This document shows, piece after piece, positions 8,401 to 19,296 of a stretch of DNA of 64,000 bases. The DNA lies in the NCBI RefSeq assembly GCF_022698165.1, contig NZ_JALDAY010000005.1, forward strand, positions 682,001 to 746,000, given 5' to 3'. The translations under genes were made by a program, and so were the position numbers. The notes under the pieces were generated by a model. It was not told where the DNA came from. It saw only the letters and a list, made by a program, of their open reading frames with translations, and made no database searches. Position 1 is the stretch's first letter; the number at the start of each line of letters is the position of its first letter. The DNA comes from Streptomyces cylindrosporus. GTDB lineage: Bacteria; Actinomycetota; Actinomycetes; Streptomycetales; Streptomycetaceae.

Positions 8401-9567
8401 CTACCTCACCTCCAGCTCCAGGATCCGGTCGTCCCCGCTCTTCGGTGTGCCCCTGCCGTCCGTGTTGCTGGTGGTCACCCACAGCTTGTCGCCGCCCGCC
8501 GAGACCACCGTGCGCAGGCGGCCGTACTTGCCCTCCAGGAAGGCCTGCGGGGCCGCCGAGGCCACCGTGCCCTTCAGCGGGATGCGCCACAGGCGCTGCC
8601 CCTTCAGGCCCGCCATCCATATGGAGCCCTCGGCGTAGGCGATACCGCTGGGGGAGGCGTCGTCGGTGTGCCACTGGGCTATCGGGTTGTGGTACTTGGC
8701 ATCCGAGGACTTGCCCTCGGCGTCCGGCCAGCCGTAGTTGTCGCCCGGCTTGATCGCGTTCAGCTCGTCCCAGGTGTCCTGGCCGAACTCCGAGGCGAAC
8801 AGGCGCTGTTCGGGGTCCCAGGCCAGGCCCTGCACATTGCGGTGGCCGTAGGTGTACACCGGGGAGTCCGGGAACGGGTTGCCCGGGGCCGGCTCGCCCT
8901 CCGGGGTCATGCGGAGGATCTTGCCGCCCAGGGACTTCTTGTCCTGGGCCAAGCCGCGGTCGCCGCTCTCGCCGGTGCCCGCGTACAGCATCTTGTCCGG
9001 GCCGAAGGCGATCCGGCCGCCGTTGTGGATATAGCCCTTGGGGATGCCCTTGAAGATCGTGTCCGGTGCGCCGAGCTGCTCGCCGGCCGGCTTCTTCGTG
9101 TCGTACAGCATGCGGACGATGCGGTTGTCCGAGGCGGAGGTGAAGTACGCGTAGACCATGTGGTCCGAGGCGTAGTCCGGGGAGAGGGCGAGGCCGAGGA
9201 GGCCGCCCTCGCCGGCCGCGGAGACGCCGGACACCTTGCCCAGCTCGGTCTTCTTGCCGGTCTTCACGTCGACCTTGGTGATCGTCCCCTGGTCCCGGGA
9301 CGCGACGAGCAGGGCGCTGTCGTCGGGCAGCGGGGCGATGCCCCAGGGGGTGTTCAACCCCGTGGTGACCGTGCGCAGCACCTTCACCGAGCCTTTGGCG
9401 GGCGGGGCCTGCTCGGCCGCCTGTGCCGACGGCGAGGAGTCGGCCGTCGTACTGCCCGGTGGCGTGCTGCCCTCGTCGCCGGGTGATCCTCCTCCGTCGG
9501 AGGAGCAGCCGGCCGTCAGCAGGAGTGCGGTCGCGGCCAGTAGGGCCGGCACAGCTCGTCGTAGCAC
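8401..9567 (-). CDS. PQQ-dependent sugar dehydrogenase-like lipoprotein
   Basis: A 388-residue exported lipoprotein: basic n-region, hydrophobic core and lipobox LTAGC at about residues 17-21, then a Ser/Pro/Gly linker. The body is the six-bladed propeller of the soluble glucose/aldose sugar dehydrogenase (GSDH) family, with GLNTPWGIAPLPDDSALLVA at the first blade, GEGGLLGLALSPDY, HNGGRIAFGPDKMLYAGTGE and YGHRNVQGLAWDP. The family oxidises sugars with PQQ, but many actinobacterial members are uncharacterised and PQQ synthesis genes are not visible here. GTG start at 9567 with a GAAGGGA box 9 nt upstream. Confidence 0.85.
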   Translation of the reverse strand: MLRRAVPALLAATALLLTAGCSSDGGGSPGDEGSTPPGSTTADSSPSAQAAEQAPPAKGSVKVLRTVTTGLNTPWGIAPLPDDSALLVASRDQGTITKVDVKTGKKTELGKVSGVSAAGEGGLLGLALSPDYASDHMVYAYFTSASDNRIVRMLYDTKKPAGEQLGAPDTIFKGIPKGYIHNGGRIAFGPDKMLYAGTGESGDRGLAQDKKSLGGKILRMTPEGEPAPGNPFPDSPVYTYGHRNVQGLAWDPEQRLFASEFGQDTWDELNAIKPGDNYGWPDAEGKSSDAKYHNPIAQWHTDDASPSGIAYAEGSIWMAGLKGQRLWRIPLKGTVASAAPQAFLEGKYGRLRTVVSAGGDKLWVTTSNTDGRGTPKSGDDRILELEVR

Positions 9568-9813
9568 GGTCTTGGTCCCTTCGGCGGGGCGGTCCAGCGG
9601 CAGGTTCTACTTGTCTTACACCGCTCGCGGCGCGCAGGTTCCCGATCCTCGGCCCCCGAATCAGGGACGCCGCGGCGACCGCTCGGTTTCGGTCCCGCGA
9701 CCGCCGTTCGGGTCACCGGACGCCCGGGGCGGCCCAGCACCGTACGCCCGGGGCGGCCGAGCGCCGTATGCCCGAGGCCGCAGTCGGTGCTTCGAGGTCG
9801 CGGTCGGCGGGTG

Positions 9814-10812
<999 letters not shown>

Positions 10813-10887
10813 CTGCCCGTGACCCTCCCTCTGCCGAGCCCCCAACCTAACCTCTTGGTCCACGGCGGCCTGACATAGCCTCCTTGC

Positions 10888-11838
10888 ATGACTGCTGACG
10901 TGTGGCTTCCCATCCCGGCCGAGGAGATCGAGGGGCTTCCCGAGGGCCCGCGGTACCGCTTCTGGGACGGCGGGGAGGAGTACCCCGCCGACCCCGCCGA
11001 CTGCGTCTACTACGTCGTCCCCTACATGAAGCCCGCGGAGGTCGCCGTACGCCCCCTCGCACGGCTGAGTTCCGTGCGGGTGGTGCAGACGCTGTCCGCC
11101 GGGATCGACGCTCTGCTGCCGAACCTTTCCGACCTGCGACCGGGCGTTCAGGTGTGCAACGCGCGCGGGGTGCACGAGGCGAGCACCGCCGAGCTCGCGC
11201 TCACGCTGATCCTCGCCTCGCTGCGCGGGGTGCCCGACTTCGTGCGGGCACAGGAGCGCGGGGAGTGGCTCGGCGGGTTCCGGCCCGCGCTCGCCGACAA
11301 GAACGTGCTCATCGTGGGGTACGGCTCGATCGGATCCGCGATCGAGGACCGGCTCGTGCCCTTCGAGGTCGCGCGGGTGGCGCGCGTCGCGCGCTCCGGG
11401 CGCACCACGGCGCGCGGCCCCGTGCACCCACTCACCGACCTGCCCGCGCTGCTCCCCGAGGCGGACGTCGTCGTCCTGATCACGCCCCTCACCGAGTCCA
11501 CCCGCGGCCTGGCCGGCGCCGACTTCCTCGCCCGCATGAAGGACGGCGCGCTCCTGGTGAACGTCTCCCGCGGCCCCGTCGTCGACACCAAGGCGCTGCT
11601 CGCCGAGGTGGAGAGCGGCCGTATCACCGCCGCCCTCGACGTCACCGACCCCGAACCCCTGCCCCGCGAACACCCCCTGTGGCGGGCGCCCGGCGTACTC
11701 ATCAGCCCCCATGTGGGCGGACCGACGTCCGCCTTCCTGCCGCGCGCGAAGCGACTCCTCGTGAACCAGCTGACACGTTTCGTGAACCGGGAGCCCCTCG
11801 GAAACGTGATCCTTACGACAGGCGCAAACAGCGCGTGA
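10888..11838 (+). CDS. D-isomer-specific 2-hydroxyacid dehydrogenase
   Basis: A 316-residue NAD(P)-dependent dehydrogenase. The cofactor-binding Rossmann motif is GYGSIGSAIEDRL (about residues 149-161). Catalytic residues are seen as Arg in NVSRGPVVD, Glu in DVTDPEPLP and His in ISPHVGGPT. The order and length match the glyoxylate/hydroxypyruvate reductase-like branch. The ATG at 10888 has TAGCCT ending 6 nt before it, so the mRNA is probably leaderless. Physiological substrate not inferable. Confidence 0.88.
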   Translation: MTADVWLPIPAEEIEGLPEGPRYRFWDGGEEYPADPADCVYYVVPYMKPAEVAVRPLARLSSVRVVQTLSAGIDALLPNLSDLRPGVQVCNARGVHEASTAELALTLILASLRGVPDFVRAQERGEWLGGFRPALADKNVLIVGYGSIGSAIEDRLVPFEVARVARVARSGRTTARGPVHPLTDLPALLPEADVVVLITPLTESTRGLAGADFLARMKDGALLVNVSRGPVVDTKALLAEVESGRITAALDVTDPEPLPREHPLWRAPGVLISPHVGGPTSAFLPRAKRLLVNQLTRFVNREPLGNVILTTGANSA

Positions 11839-11957
11839 CACCGATGAGTTGAGCGTCCGGCGCGCGATCCGCGGGACGGGCGCAACAGGCGCGCAATCCG
11901 TTTCCGGTACCCTCCGCAACCTTCCGGACGCATTGCGTGCCCGCATCCTCGCTGGTC

Positions 11958-11972
11958 GTCACGGAGCGTAGA
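11958..11972 (+). promoter_or_regulatory. BldD-like box upstream of the GGDEF/EAL gene
   Basis: The 15-mer GTCACGGAGCGTAGA matches 7 of the 9 fixed positions of the published BldD consensus as I remember it (NTNACNCWGNGTNAN). It lies directly before the ribosome site of the 29-codon leader ORF. BldD bound to c-di-GMP represses several c-di-GMP-turnover genes in Streptomyces, so the location makes sense, but the match is by eye and imperfect. Confidence 0.45.
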
Positions 11973-11978
11973 GGAACT

Positions 11979-12068
11979 ATGTCCCTGAGTGACGAGACTG
12001 GTGTATCGTCCCGACAGGGGCTGCGCCGCGCACCGTTCGGCGCCGGGGATGGACATTTCAGACTGTGA
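11979..12068 (+). CDS. 29-residue leader ORF overlapping the GGDEF/EAL gene
   Basis: ATG at 11979 with AGAGGA 4 nt upstream; encodes MSLSDETGVSSRQGLRRAPF followed by nine more residues; TGA at 12066-12068. The stop overlaps the GTG start of the next gene in the sequence GTGA (12065-12068), the classic arrangement for translational coupling. It has the only convincing ribosome-binding site in the region, since none precedes the downstream GTG. The peptide has no run of one amino acid, so attenuation is not suggested. It may simply drive re-initiation on the downstream gene. Confidence 0.5.
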   Translation: MSLSDETGVSSRQGLRRAPFGAGDGHFRL

Positions 12069-15000
12069 GGGGGGCGACGGGCGATGCACGGCCTATGGAC
12101 GAACGATCCGACGCGGCGGGGCCGCCGACGGCGACCCTGGCGTTCACCCGCGCGCAGACGGGGTCATCACGGCGGCCACGGCTGCCGGCACAGCCATCAC
12201 CACCGCAGGCACAGCAGCCGCAGGGGGCATGCCCATCCAGCGCACCGGGACCCGAGGGACCCGGGAGCGGCGCGGACCTGGAGGGCCCGGTGAGCTCGCC
12301 GCCGCCTGCCACGACCACCCTGGACGGAGTGCTGCGGGCGCAGCCTTCGACGGGGACGCTCCCGCCCCGCCGGCCGCTCGCCGGCGGCGGCAGGAGCCTG
12401 GTCCACCAACTCCTTCTGGCCCTGGTCTGCGCGGGATACGCCGTCGGTTCCGCGCTCGGCTGGGGTTCGGAGAAACTCGCCGATGTCATGGGCGACTTCG
12501 GGCTGAGCGCCGCAGCGGGCGCCGCAGCCGTGTCCTGTTTCCTCTACGCCCGTAGGCACTGCGTCCGCTTTCGATCCGCCTGGCTGCTCTTCGCGCTCTC
12601 CTCGGCGATGGTGGCCCTGGGCAACGGAGTATGGGGGTGGTACGAGGTCGTCCTGGTCGAGGACGTCCCCTCGCCCAGCTATGCCGACCTCTTCTTCCTG
12701 TGCTTCGCGCCGTCCGCGATCGTGGGACTCCTGGTGCTGGCCAAGCGGCCGGTGACCAAGGCCGGTTGGGTCTGCCTGGCCCTGGACGCCTGGCTGATCG
12801 GCGGCTCGCTGCTGACGATCTCCTGGAGCCTCGCCCTCGCCAAGACGGCCGAGTCCGACGGGACGGGCGTCGCGCACACCGCGCTGCTGCTGGCGTACCC
12901 CCTGCTGGACATCGCGCTGGTCAGCGTGGTGCTGGCGCTGCACTTCAGGCGCTCGGTGGCCAACCGCGCGGCCGTCAACACCGCCATCGGCGCCCTCGCG
13001 CTGACGGTCATGTGCGACGCCCTGTTCAGCCTGCCCCTGCTCCACAACAGGTACCACTCGGGCCAGTTGCTCGACGCGGGCTGGTTCGCCGGCTCGCTGC
13101 TCCTCGCGTACGCGCCCTGGTCCGCCTCCCGGCACGCGGACGTGCAGGACGCCGAAGGGCACACGCGCGTGGTGCACGAGCACCTGCCCGGTCAGCGCGG
13201 CGGCGGCCACCAGCACCACACCCCCGCCCCGGGAGGAGAGAGCGGCCGCTACCCGGCCGCCCGGCCCATCGCCGGCTCCCTGGCCGCCCTCACGCCCTAC
13301 CTCGCCGCCGCCGTCTGCACCCTGGGGATCCTCTACAACGTCCTCAACGGCCGCAGCGTCGACCGCGTCGTGCTGATCACCGGCGGCACCGTCGTGCTCG
13401 CCCTCGTGGTCCGCCAGGGCATCATGCTGCTCGACAACATCACCCTCACCCAGGAACTGGCGCAGAAGGAGAACCACTTCCGCTCCCTGGTGCAGGGCTC
13501 CAGCGACGTCATCATGATCGCCGCGCCCAACGGCATCCTCCGGTACGTCTCCCCGGCCGCCGCCGGGGTCTACGGACGGCCCGCCGAGGAGCTGGTGGGC
13601 ACCGAACTGGCCAATCTCATCCACCCGGAGGACCTGGGCTGCGTGGTGCACGAGGTGCGCCGCTTCCTCGCCGCCAGCCCCCAGGAGGAACCCACCACCC
13701 GCATCGAATGCCGCTTCCGGTCCGGCGGCGGGGGCTGGCTCAACGTCGAGTCCACCGTCAACCGCCACCACGGCGGCCTCATCTTCAACAGCCGGGACGT
13801 GACCGAACGAGTGCGGCTGCAGGCACAGTTGCAGCACAACGCCGAGCACGACCCGCTCACCGACCTGCCCAACCGCGCCCTGTTCACCCAGCGCGTCCAG
13901 CAGGCCCTGTCCGGCCGCCGGGCCGCCGACCGGGTGTCCCTGCGCGGTACGGCCGTCCTCTTCATCGACCTCGACGGCTTCAAGGCCGTCAACGACACGA
14001 TCGGGCACCAGGCCGGGGACGAGCTGCTCGTCCAGGCCGCCCGCAGACTCCAGGACGCGGTCCGGCAGGGCGACACCGCGTCCCGGCTGGGCGGCGACGA
14101 GTTCGCGGCCCTGATCGTCGGAGACGGCACCCGTGACCGCTCCGCACGCGAACGGCACATCCTGGAGCTCGCCGACCGCCTCAGGATCACGCTCTCGCAG
14201 CCGTACCTCATCGACGGCAACGATGTCCGCGTCGCCGCGTCCATCGGCGTCGCCTTCGCCGAACCGGGCCTGGGCGCGGGCGAGTTGCTGCGCAACGCCG
14301 ACCTCGCCATGTACCGCGCCAAGGGGGCCGGCAAGGGCCGCGTCGAGCTGTACGCACCGCAGATGCAGCAGGACGTCGTACGAAAGGCGGAGCTGGCCAC
14401 GCGGCTGCGGGCCGCACTGCACGACGGCGAGTTCGCGCTGCTGCACCAGCCCGTGGTCTGTCTGGAGGACGGCCGGATCACGTCGGTCGAGGCGCAGGCG
14501 CGCTGGCGGTCCTCGCAGGGGGTGCTGTTCACCCCTGCCGAGTTCCTGCGGGTCGCCGAGGACAGCGACAAGACGCAGGAGCTGGGCCGCTGGATCCTGG
14601 AGGAGGCCGTGGAGCAGGCCGCCGAGCGGACCGCGACGGGGCTCGCCGTGCCCGTGGCGGTGCGGATGAGCGCGCGGCGGCTGCTCGACCGGTCGATGCC
14701 GCTCGGCTCGATCGAGGCGCTGCTGACCCGGCACGGGCTGCCGTCCGGCTCGCTGGTGATCGAGGTGTCCGACACCGACCCGCGGATCTCCCTGGACGAG
14801 CTGGAGCGCAGGCTCGGCGCCCTGCGCAGGCTCGGCGTGCGGATCGCCCTGGACGGCTTCGGCAGCGGGTACGCGGCGATCACCGCGCTGCGCAGACTCC
14901 CCGTCGACGTGCTGAAACTCGACCGCAGCCTGGTCGAGGGCGTCGTCGAGTCCGCCCGGCTGCACAAGATCACCAGCGGGCTGCTCAGAATCGCCACCGA

Positions 15001-15286
15001 CCTGGGGCTGCAGTCCGTGGCCGACGGCGTGGACCTGCCCGAGCAGGTGGTGGCCCTGCGGGCGATGGGCTGCACCCACGGCCAGGGCATGGCGTTCTCC
15101 GCACCGCTGGACGAGTACCGGCTGCGGCGGGCGCTCGGATCCGGCCGCTATCCCGTGCCGCACGGGCCGATCGAGCCCGCGTTCGCGGGCGGCGGCTCAT
15201 CGGTGTACACAAGTGGGGTACCGGCCGTCCTGGGAGGCGGAACTGGACTGCGCTCACATAATGAGACTCCCGTCCCACCCACTTGA
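12065..15286 (+). CDS. membrane-bound GGDEF protein with degenerate EAL domain
   Basis: About 1073 residues. A Pro/Ser/Thr-rich N-terminus (1-110) precedes a block of about ten membrane spans (110-360 and 400-460), a PAS domain (about 475-585), a GGDEF domain with intact RLGGDEFAAL (about 673-682), and an EAL domain (about 770-1040). The GGDEF motif predicts c-di-GMP synthesis. The EAL part lacks catalytic residues: EAQARW instead of EALxRW, VRMSARRL without the usual Asn, DGFG instead of DDFG. By position next to ilvB it corresponds, from memory, to SCO5511 (called CdgE). GTG 12065 is chosen for the GTGA overlap with the leader ORF; ATG 12095 is the alternative. Confidence 0.85.
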   Translation: MRGATGDARPMDERSDAAGPPTATLAFTRAQTGSSRRPRLPAQPSPPQAQQPQGACPSSAPGPEGPGSGADLEGPVSSPPPATTTLDGVLRAQPSTGTLPPRRPLAGGGRSLVHQLLLALVCAGYAVGSALGWGSEKLADVMGDFGLSAAAGAAAVSCFLYARRHCVRFRSAWLLFALSSAMVALGNGVWGWYEVVLVEDVPSPSYADLFFLCFAPSAIVGLLVLAKRPVTKAGWVCLALDAWLIGGSLLTISWSLALAKTAESDGTGVAHTALLLAYPLLDIALVSVVLALHFRRSVANRAAVNTAIGALALTVMCDALFSLPLLHNRYHSGQLLDAGWFAGSLLLAYAPWSASRHADVQDAEGHTRVVHEHLPGQRGGGHQHHTPAPGGESGRYPAARPIAGSLAALTPYLAAAVCTLGILYNVLNGRSVDRVVLITGGTVVLALVVRQGIMLLDNITLTQELAQKENHFRSLVQGSSDVIMIAAPNGILRYVSPAAAGVYGRPAEELVGTELANLIHPEDLGCVVHEVRRFLAASPQEEPTTRIECRFRSGGGGWLNVESTVNRHHGGLIFNSRDVTERVRLQAQLQHNAEHDPLTDLPNRALFTQRVQQALSGRRAADRVSLRGTAVLFIDLDGFKAVNDTIGHQAGDELLVQAARRLQDAVRQGDTASRLGGDEFAALIVGDGTRDRSARERHILELADRLRITLSQPYLIDGNDVRVAASIGVAFAEPGLGAGELLRNADLAMYRAKGAGKGRVELYAPQMQQDVVRKAELATRLRAALHDGEFALLHQPVVCLEDGRITSVEAQARWRSSQGVLFTPAEFLRVAEDSDKTQELGRWILEEAVEQAAERTATGLAVPVAVRMSARRLLDRSMPLGSIEALLTRHGLPSGSLVIEVSDTDPRISLDELERRLGALRRLGVRIALDGFGSGYAAITALRRLPVDVLKLDRSLVEGVVESARLHKITSGLLRIATDLGLQSVADGVDLPEQVVALRAMGCTHGQGMAFSAPLDEYRLRRALGSGRYPVPHGPIEPAFAGGGSSVYTSGVPAVLGGGTGLRSHNETPVPPT

Positions 15287-15319
15287 CACGTGGTGCGCGT
15301 CGGGGGGAGGGTCAGTGCC

Positions 15320-15361
15320 ATGCGCACCCGAATTCTCGTACTTGGAAAGCGCGTCGGCTGA
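15320..15361 (+). CDS. ilvB leader peptide (13 aa)
   Basis: ATG at 15320, preceded by GGGGAGGG 9 nt upstream; encodes MRTRILVLGKRVG, TGA at 15359-15361. Four of thirteen residues in a row are Ile-Leu-Val-Leu, with Val later, as expected of a peptide that senses charged branched-chain tRNAs. A rho-independent terminator follows at 15416-15449. This is the attenuation arrangement described for actinobacterial ilvB genes. Confidence 0.85.
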   Translation: MRTRILVLGKRVG

Positions 15362-15415
15362 AGCTGGTGACGTCCGGACGGACCCGGAACTCCCAGCGAC
15401 CACTCCCGGCGCGCT

Positions 15416-15449
15416 CCCCTCGCTTGCCTTACGGCACGAGGGGTTTTTT
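15416..15449 (+). terminator. ilvB attenuator terminator
   Basis: CCCCTCG (15416-15422) pairs with CGAGGGG (15437-15443), with an inner TGCC/GGCA stem and a TTAC loop, followed by TTTTTT at 15444-15449. A true T-tract terminator is rare in such a high-GC genome. It lies 81 nt before ilvB and 54 nt after the leader peptide stop. Ribosome stalling on the Ile-Leu-Val-Leu codons would favour an alternative fold and read-through. Confidence 0.85.
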
Positions 15450-15529
15450 GTTGCACAGGCACCCGCCGAACCGCAGCAGAACCCCGCACAAACCTCGCAA
15501 AAACCCTCAGCATCGAGAAGAGACTGACG

Positions 15530-17377
15530 ATGACCGAGCAGGCCACCGGGGCCCACCATCCGCAGCCGCGGCCCCGATCCGGAGGACAGCAGTCCGCCCC
15601 CGAGCACGTCACGGGTGCGCAGTCCCTCATCCGCTCTCTCGAGGAGGTCGGGGCCGACACCGTATTCGGCATCCCCGGCGGTGCGATCCTTCCCGCGTAC
15701 GACCCCCTGATGGACTCCACCCGGGTGCGCCACGTCCTGGTCCGGCACGAGCAGGGCGCCGGCCACGCGGCCACCGGCTACGCGCAGGCCACCGGCAAGG
15801 TCGGCGTCTGCATGGCCACTTCGGGCCCGGGCGCGACCAACCTGGTCACGCCGATCGCGGACGCCCACATGGACTCGGTGCCGCTCGTGGCGATCACCGG
15901 GCAGGTGGCCTCCAAGGCGATCGGCACGGACGCCTTCCAGGAGGCGGACATCGTCGGCATCACCATGCCGATCACCAAGCACAACTTCCTGGTCACCAAG
16001 GCCGAGGACATCCCGCGGATCATCGCGCAGGCCTTCCACATCGCCTCCACCGGCCGCCCCGGACCGGTCCTGGTCGACATCGCCAAGGACGCCCTCCAGG
16101 CGAAGACCACCTTCTCCTGGCCCCCGGTCATGGACCTGCCCGGCTACCGCCCGGTGACCAAGCCGCACGCCAAGCAGATCCGCGAGGCCGCCAAGCTCAT
16201 CACCGCCGCCAAGCGGCCCGTCCTCTACGTCGGCGGCGGTGTCATCAAGGCACAGGCCACCGCCGAGCTCAAGGTCCTCGCCGAACTCACCGGAGCGCCC
16301 GTCACCACCACCCTGATGGCGCTCGGCGCGTTCCCCGACAGCCACCCGCTGCACGTGGGAATGCCGGGCATGCACGGTGCGGTCACCGCCGTCACCGCGC
16401 TGCAGAAGGCCGACCTGATCGTCGCCCTCGGAGCCCGCTTCGACGACCGCGTCACCGGCAAGCTGGACAGCTTCGCCCCGCACGCCAAGATCGTCCACGC
16501 CGACATCGACCCCGCGGAGATCGGCAAGAACCGCGCCGCCGACGTGCCGATCGTCGGTGACGCCCGCGAGGTCATCGCCGACCTGATCCAGGCCGTGCAG
16601 AAGGAGCACAGCGAGGGCCAGCAGGGCGACTACAGCGCCTGGTGGAAGGACCTGTCCCGCTGGCGCGACACCTACCCGCTCGGCTACGACCTGCCCGAGG
16701 ACGGCACCCTCTCCCCGCAGCAGGTCATCGAGCGGATCGGACAGCTCGCGCCCGAGGGCACGATCTTCGCGGCGGGCGTCGGCCAGCACCAGATGTGGGC
16801 CGCCCACTTCGTCCAGTACGAGAAGCCCGCGACCTGGCTCAACTCCGGCGGCGCCGGGACGATGGGGTACGCGGTCCCGGCCGCGATGGGCGCCAAGGCC
16901 GGTGCCCCGGACCAGACGGTCTGGGCGATCGACGGCGACGGCTGCTTCCAGATGACCAACCAGGAACTCACCACCTGCGCCCTGAACAACATCCCGATCA
17001 AGGTCGCCATCATCAACAACGGCGCCCTCGGGATGGTCCGCCAGTGGCAGACCCTCTTCTACAACCAGCGGTACTCCAACACCGTGCTGCACTCCGGGCC
17101 CGAGGACGTCAACCCGGACGCCCGCGGCACCCGCGTCCCCGACTTCGTGAAGCTGTCGGAGGCCATGGGCTGCCACGCCATCCGCTGCGAGTCCCCGGAC
17201 GACCTCGACAAGGTCATCGAAGAGGCGAACTCCATCAACGACCGGCCCGTCGTCGTCGACTTCGTCGTCCACGAGGACGCCATGGTGTGGCCGATGGTCG
17301 CCGCCGGCACCTCCAACGACGAGATCATGGCCGCCCGGGACGTCCGCCCCGACTTCGGCGACAACGAAGACGACTGA
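15530..17377 (+). CDS. ilvB: acetolactate synthase large (catalytic) subunit
   Basis: A 615-residue ThDP-dependent enzyme that condenses two pyruvates to acetolactate, or pyruvate with 2-ketobutyrate to acetohydroxybutyrate; this is the first common step of Val/Leu/Ile synthesis. The order is N-terminal pyrimidine-binding domain with the catalytic Glu in VRHEQGAGHAATGYA (about residue 67), central FAD-type domain, and C-terminal pyrophosphate domain with the GDG...NN motif (GDGCFQMTNQELTT ... VAIINN). ATG at 15530, following a leader with attenuator. It begins the ilvB-ilvN-ilvC operon; ilvN starts 21 nt after it. Confidence 0.97.
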   Translation: MTEQATGAHHPQPRPRSGGQQSAPEHVTGAQSLIRSLEEVGADTVFGIPGGAILPAYDPLMDSTRVRHVLVRHEQGAGHAATGYAQATGKVGVCMATSGPGATNLVTPIADAHMDSVPLVAITGQVASKAIGTDAFQEADIVGITMPITKHNFLVTKAEDIPRIIAQAFHIASTGRPGPVLVDIAKDALQAKTTFSWPPVMDLPGYRPVTKPHAKQIREAAKLITAAKRPVLYVGGGVIKAQATAELKVLAELTGAPVTTTLMALGAFPDSHPLHVGMPGMHGAVTAVTALQKADLIVALGARFDDRVTGKLDSFAPHAKIVHADIDPAEIGKNRAADVPIVGDAREVIADLIQAVQKEHSEGQQGDYSAWWKDLSRWRDTYPLGYDLPEDGTLSPQQVIERIGQLAPEGTIFAAGVGQHQMWAAHFVQYEKPATWLNSGGAGTMGYAVPAAMGAKAGAPDQTVWAIDGDGCFQMTNQELTTCALNNIPIKVAIINNGALGMVRQWQTLFYNQRYSNTVLHSGPEDVNPDARGTRVPDFVKLSEAMGCHAIRCESPDDLDKVIEEANSINDRPVVVDFVVHEDAMVWPMVAAGTSNDEIMAARDVRPDFGDNEDD

Positions 17378-17398
17378 GCGAGAGAGACGTAAAAGATC

Positions 17399-17923
17399 AT
17401 GTCCAAGCACACGCTCTCCGTCCTGGTGGAGAACAAGCCGGGCATCCTCGCCCGGATCGCGGCCCTCTTCTCCCGCCGCGGCTTCAACATCGACTCGCTC
17501 GCCGTCGGGGTGACCGAGCACGCCGACATCTCCCGCATCACGATCGTGGTGAGCGTCGACGCGCTGCCGCTCGAGCAGGTCACCAAGCAGCTCAACAAGC
17601 TCGTCGAGGTGCTGAAGATCGTCGAGCTGGAGCCGGCCCAGGCCGTCCACCGTGAACTCGTTCTGGTGAAGGTCAAGGCCGACAACGAGACGCGCTCCCA
17701 GATCGTCGAGATCGTCCAGCTGTTCCGCGCCAAGACCGTGGACGTCTCCCCGGAGGCCGTCACGATCGAGGCCACCGGCTCCAGCGACAAACTGTCCGCC
17801 ATGCTCAAGATGCTGGAGCCGTACGGCATCAAGGAGCTGGTCCAGTCCGGCACCATCGCGATCGGCCGCGGCGCCCGCTCGATCACCGACCGCTCGCTGC
17901 GCGCCCTCGACCGCAGCGCGTAA
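17399..17923 (+). CDS. ilvN: acetolactate synthase small (regulatory) subunit
   Basis: A 174-residue partner of IlvB that raises its activity and confers feedback inhibition by valine. The N-terminal ACT domain reads SVLVENKPGILARIAALFSRR (from about residue 5), followed by the RGFNIDSLAVG loop that forms the effector site; the C-terminal ALS_ss_C domain contains LVKVKADNETRSQIVEIVQLFR. Length is normal for the family. ATG at 17399, 21 nt after ilvB and co-transcribed with it. Confidence 0.97.
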   Translation: MSKHTLSVLVENKPGILARIAALFSRRGFNIDSLAVGVTEHADISRITIVVSVDALPLEQVTKQLNKLVEVLKIVELEPAQAVHRELVLVKVKADNETRSQIVEIVQLFRAKTVDVSPEAVTIEATGSSDKLSAMLKMLEPYGIKELVQSGTIAIGRGARSITDRSLRALDRSA

Positions 17924-17935
17924 AGCTGTAGGGGT

Positions 17936-17961
17936 GTACGGGCGGTTTCGGCCGCCCGTAT
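17936..17961 (+). terminator. hairpin between ilvN and ilvC
   Basis: TACGGGCGG (17937-17945) pairs with CCGCCCGTA (17952-17960) around the loop TTTCGG, with one further G-T pair outside. It begins 13 nt after the ilvN stop. No T-run follows. It could lower read-through into ilvC or act as an mRNA processing or stability element within the operon. Confidence 0.55.
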
Positions 17962-18039
17962 ACCGAGACCCCGAGACTTCGCTTCCGCCCGCCGTCATAC
18001 GGTGGGACGCAACACCTGCACTCAAGGAGAGAACCCAAA

Positions 18040-19038
<999 letters not shown>

Positions 19039-19052
19039 GCCCTCAAGGGCCG

Positions 19053-19085
19053 AGGGGCCGGAGCGGACTGCTCCGGCCCCTTTGT
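19053..19085 (+). terminator. terminator after ilvC
   Basis: AGGGGCCGGAGC (19053-19064) pairs perfectly with GCTCCGGCCCCT (19070-19081) around a 5-nt loop, followed by TTTGT. It lies 14 nt after the ilvC stop and separates the ilvBNC operon from serA. Confidence 0.85.
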
Positions 19086-19296
19086 CCAGCCCGTCGAATC
19101 ACGGACGGGTGATCCTTCCGCAGAGGCGCGGGAGGACCAGCGCCGCGCCACTACACTGCCGTACTACATACGCGTCAGGCCCACAGCGTCGTGCGTCTTC
19201 CACGCGGCTCAAGCGGCCCTCCGGGTCGCGACACCCCTCCACCGCCTGCGGCCGTCGGGACGGCCGTCCGCACGCTTTGGACTTGTGAGGACTCAC

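Noticed and set aside
12197..15163. 988-codon minus-strand frame opposite the GGDEF/EAL gene
   Set aside because: Composition typical of an antisense shadow (Gly/Asp/Val/His), no motif, no ribosome site.
15283..15288. TTGACA as the ilvB promoter -35
   Set aside because: No acceptable -10 lies 16-19 nt downstream, and it overlaps the stop codon of the preceding gene. The real promoter may be upstream (CATAAT at 15257-15262), but I cannot support it.
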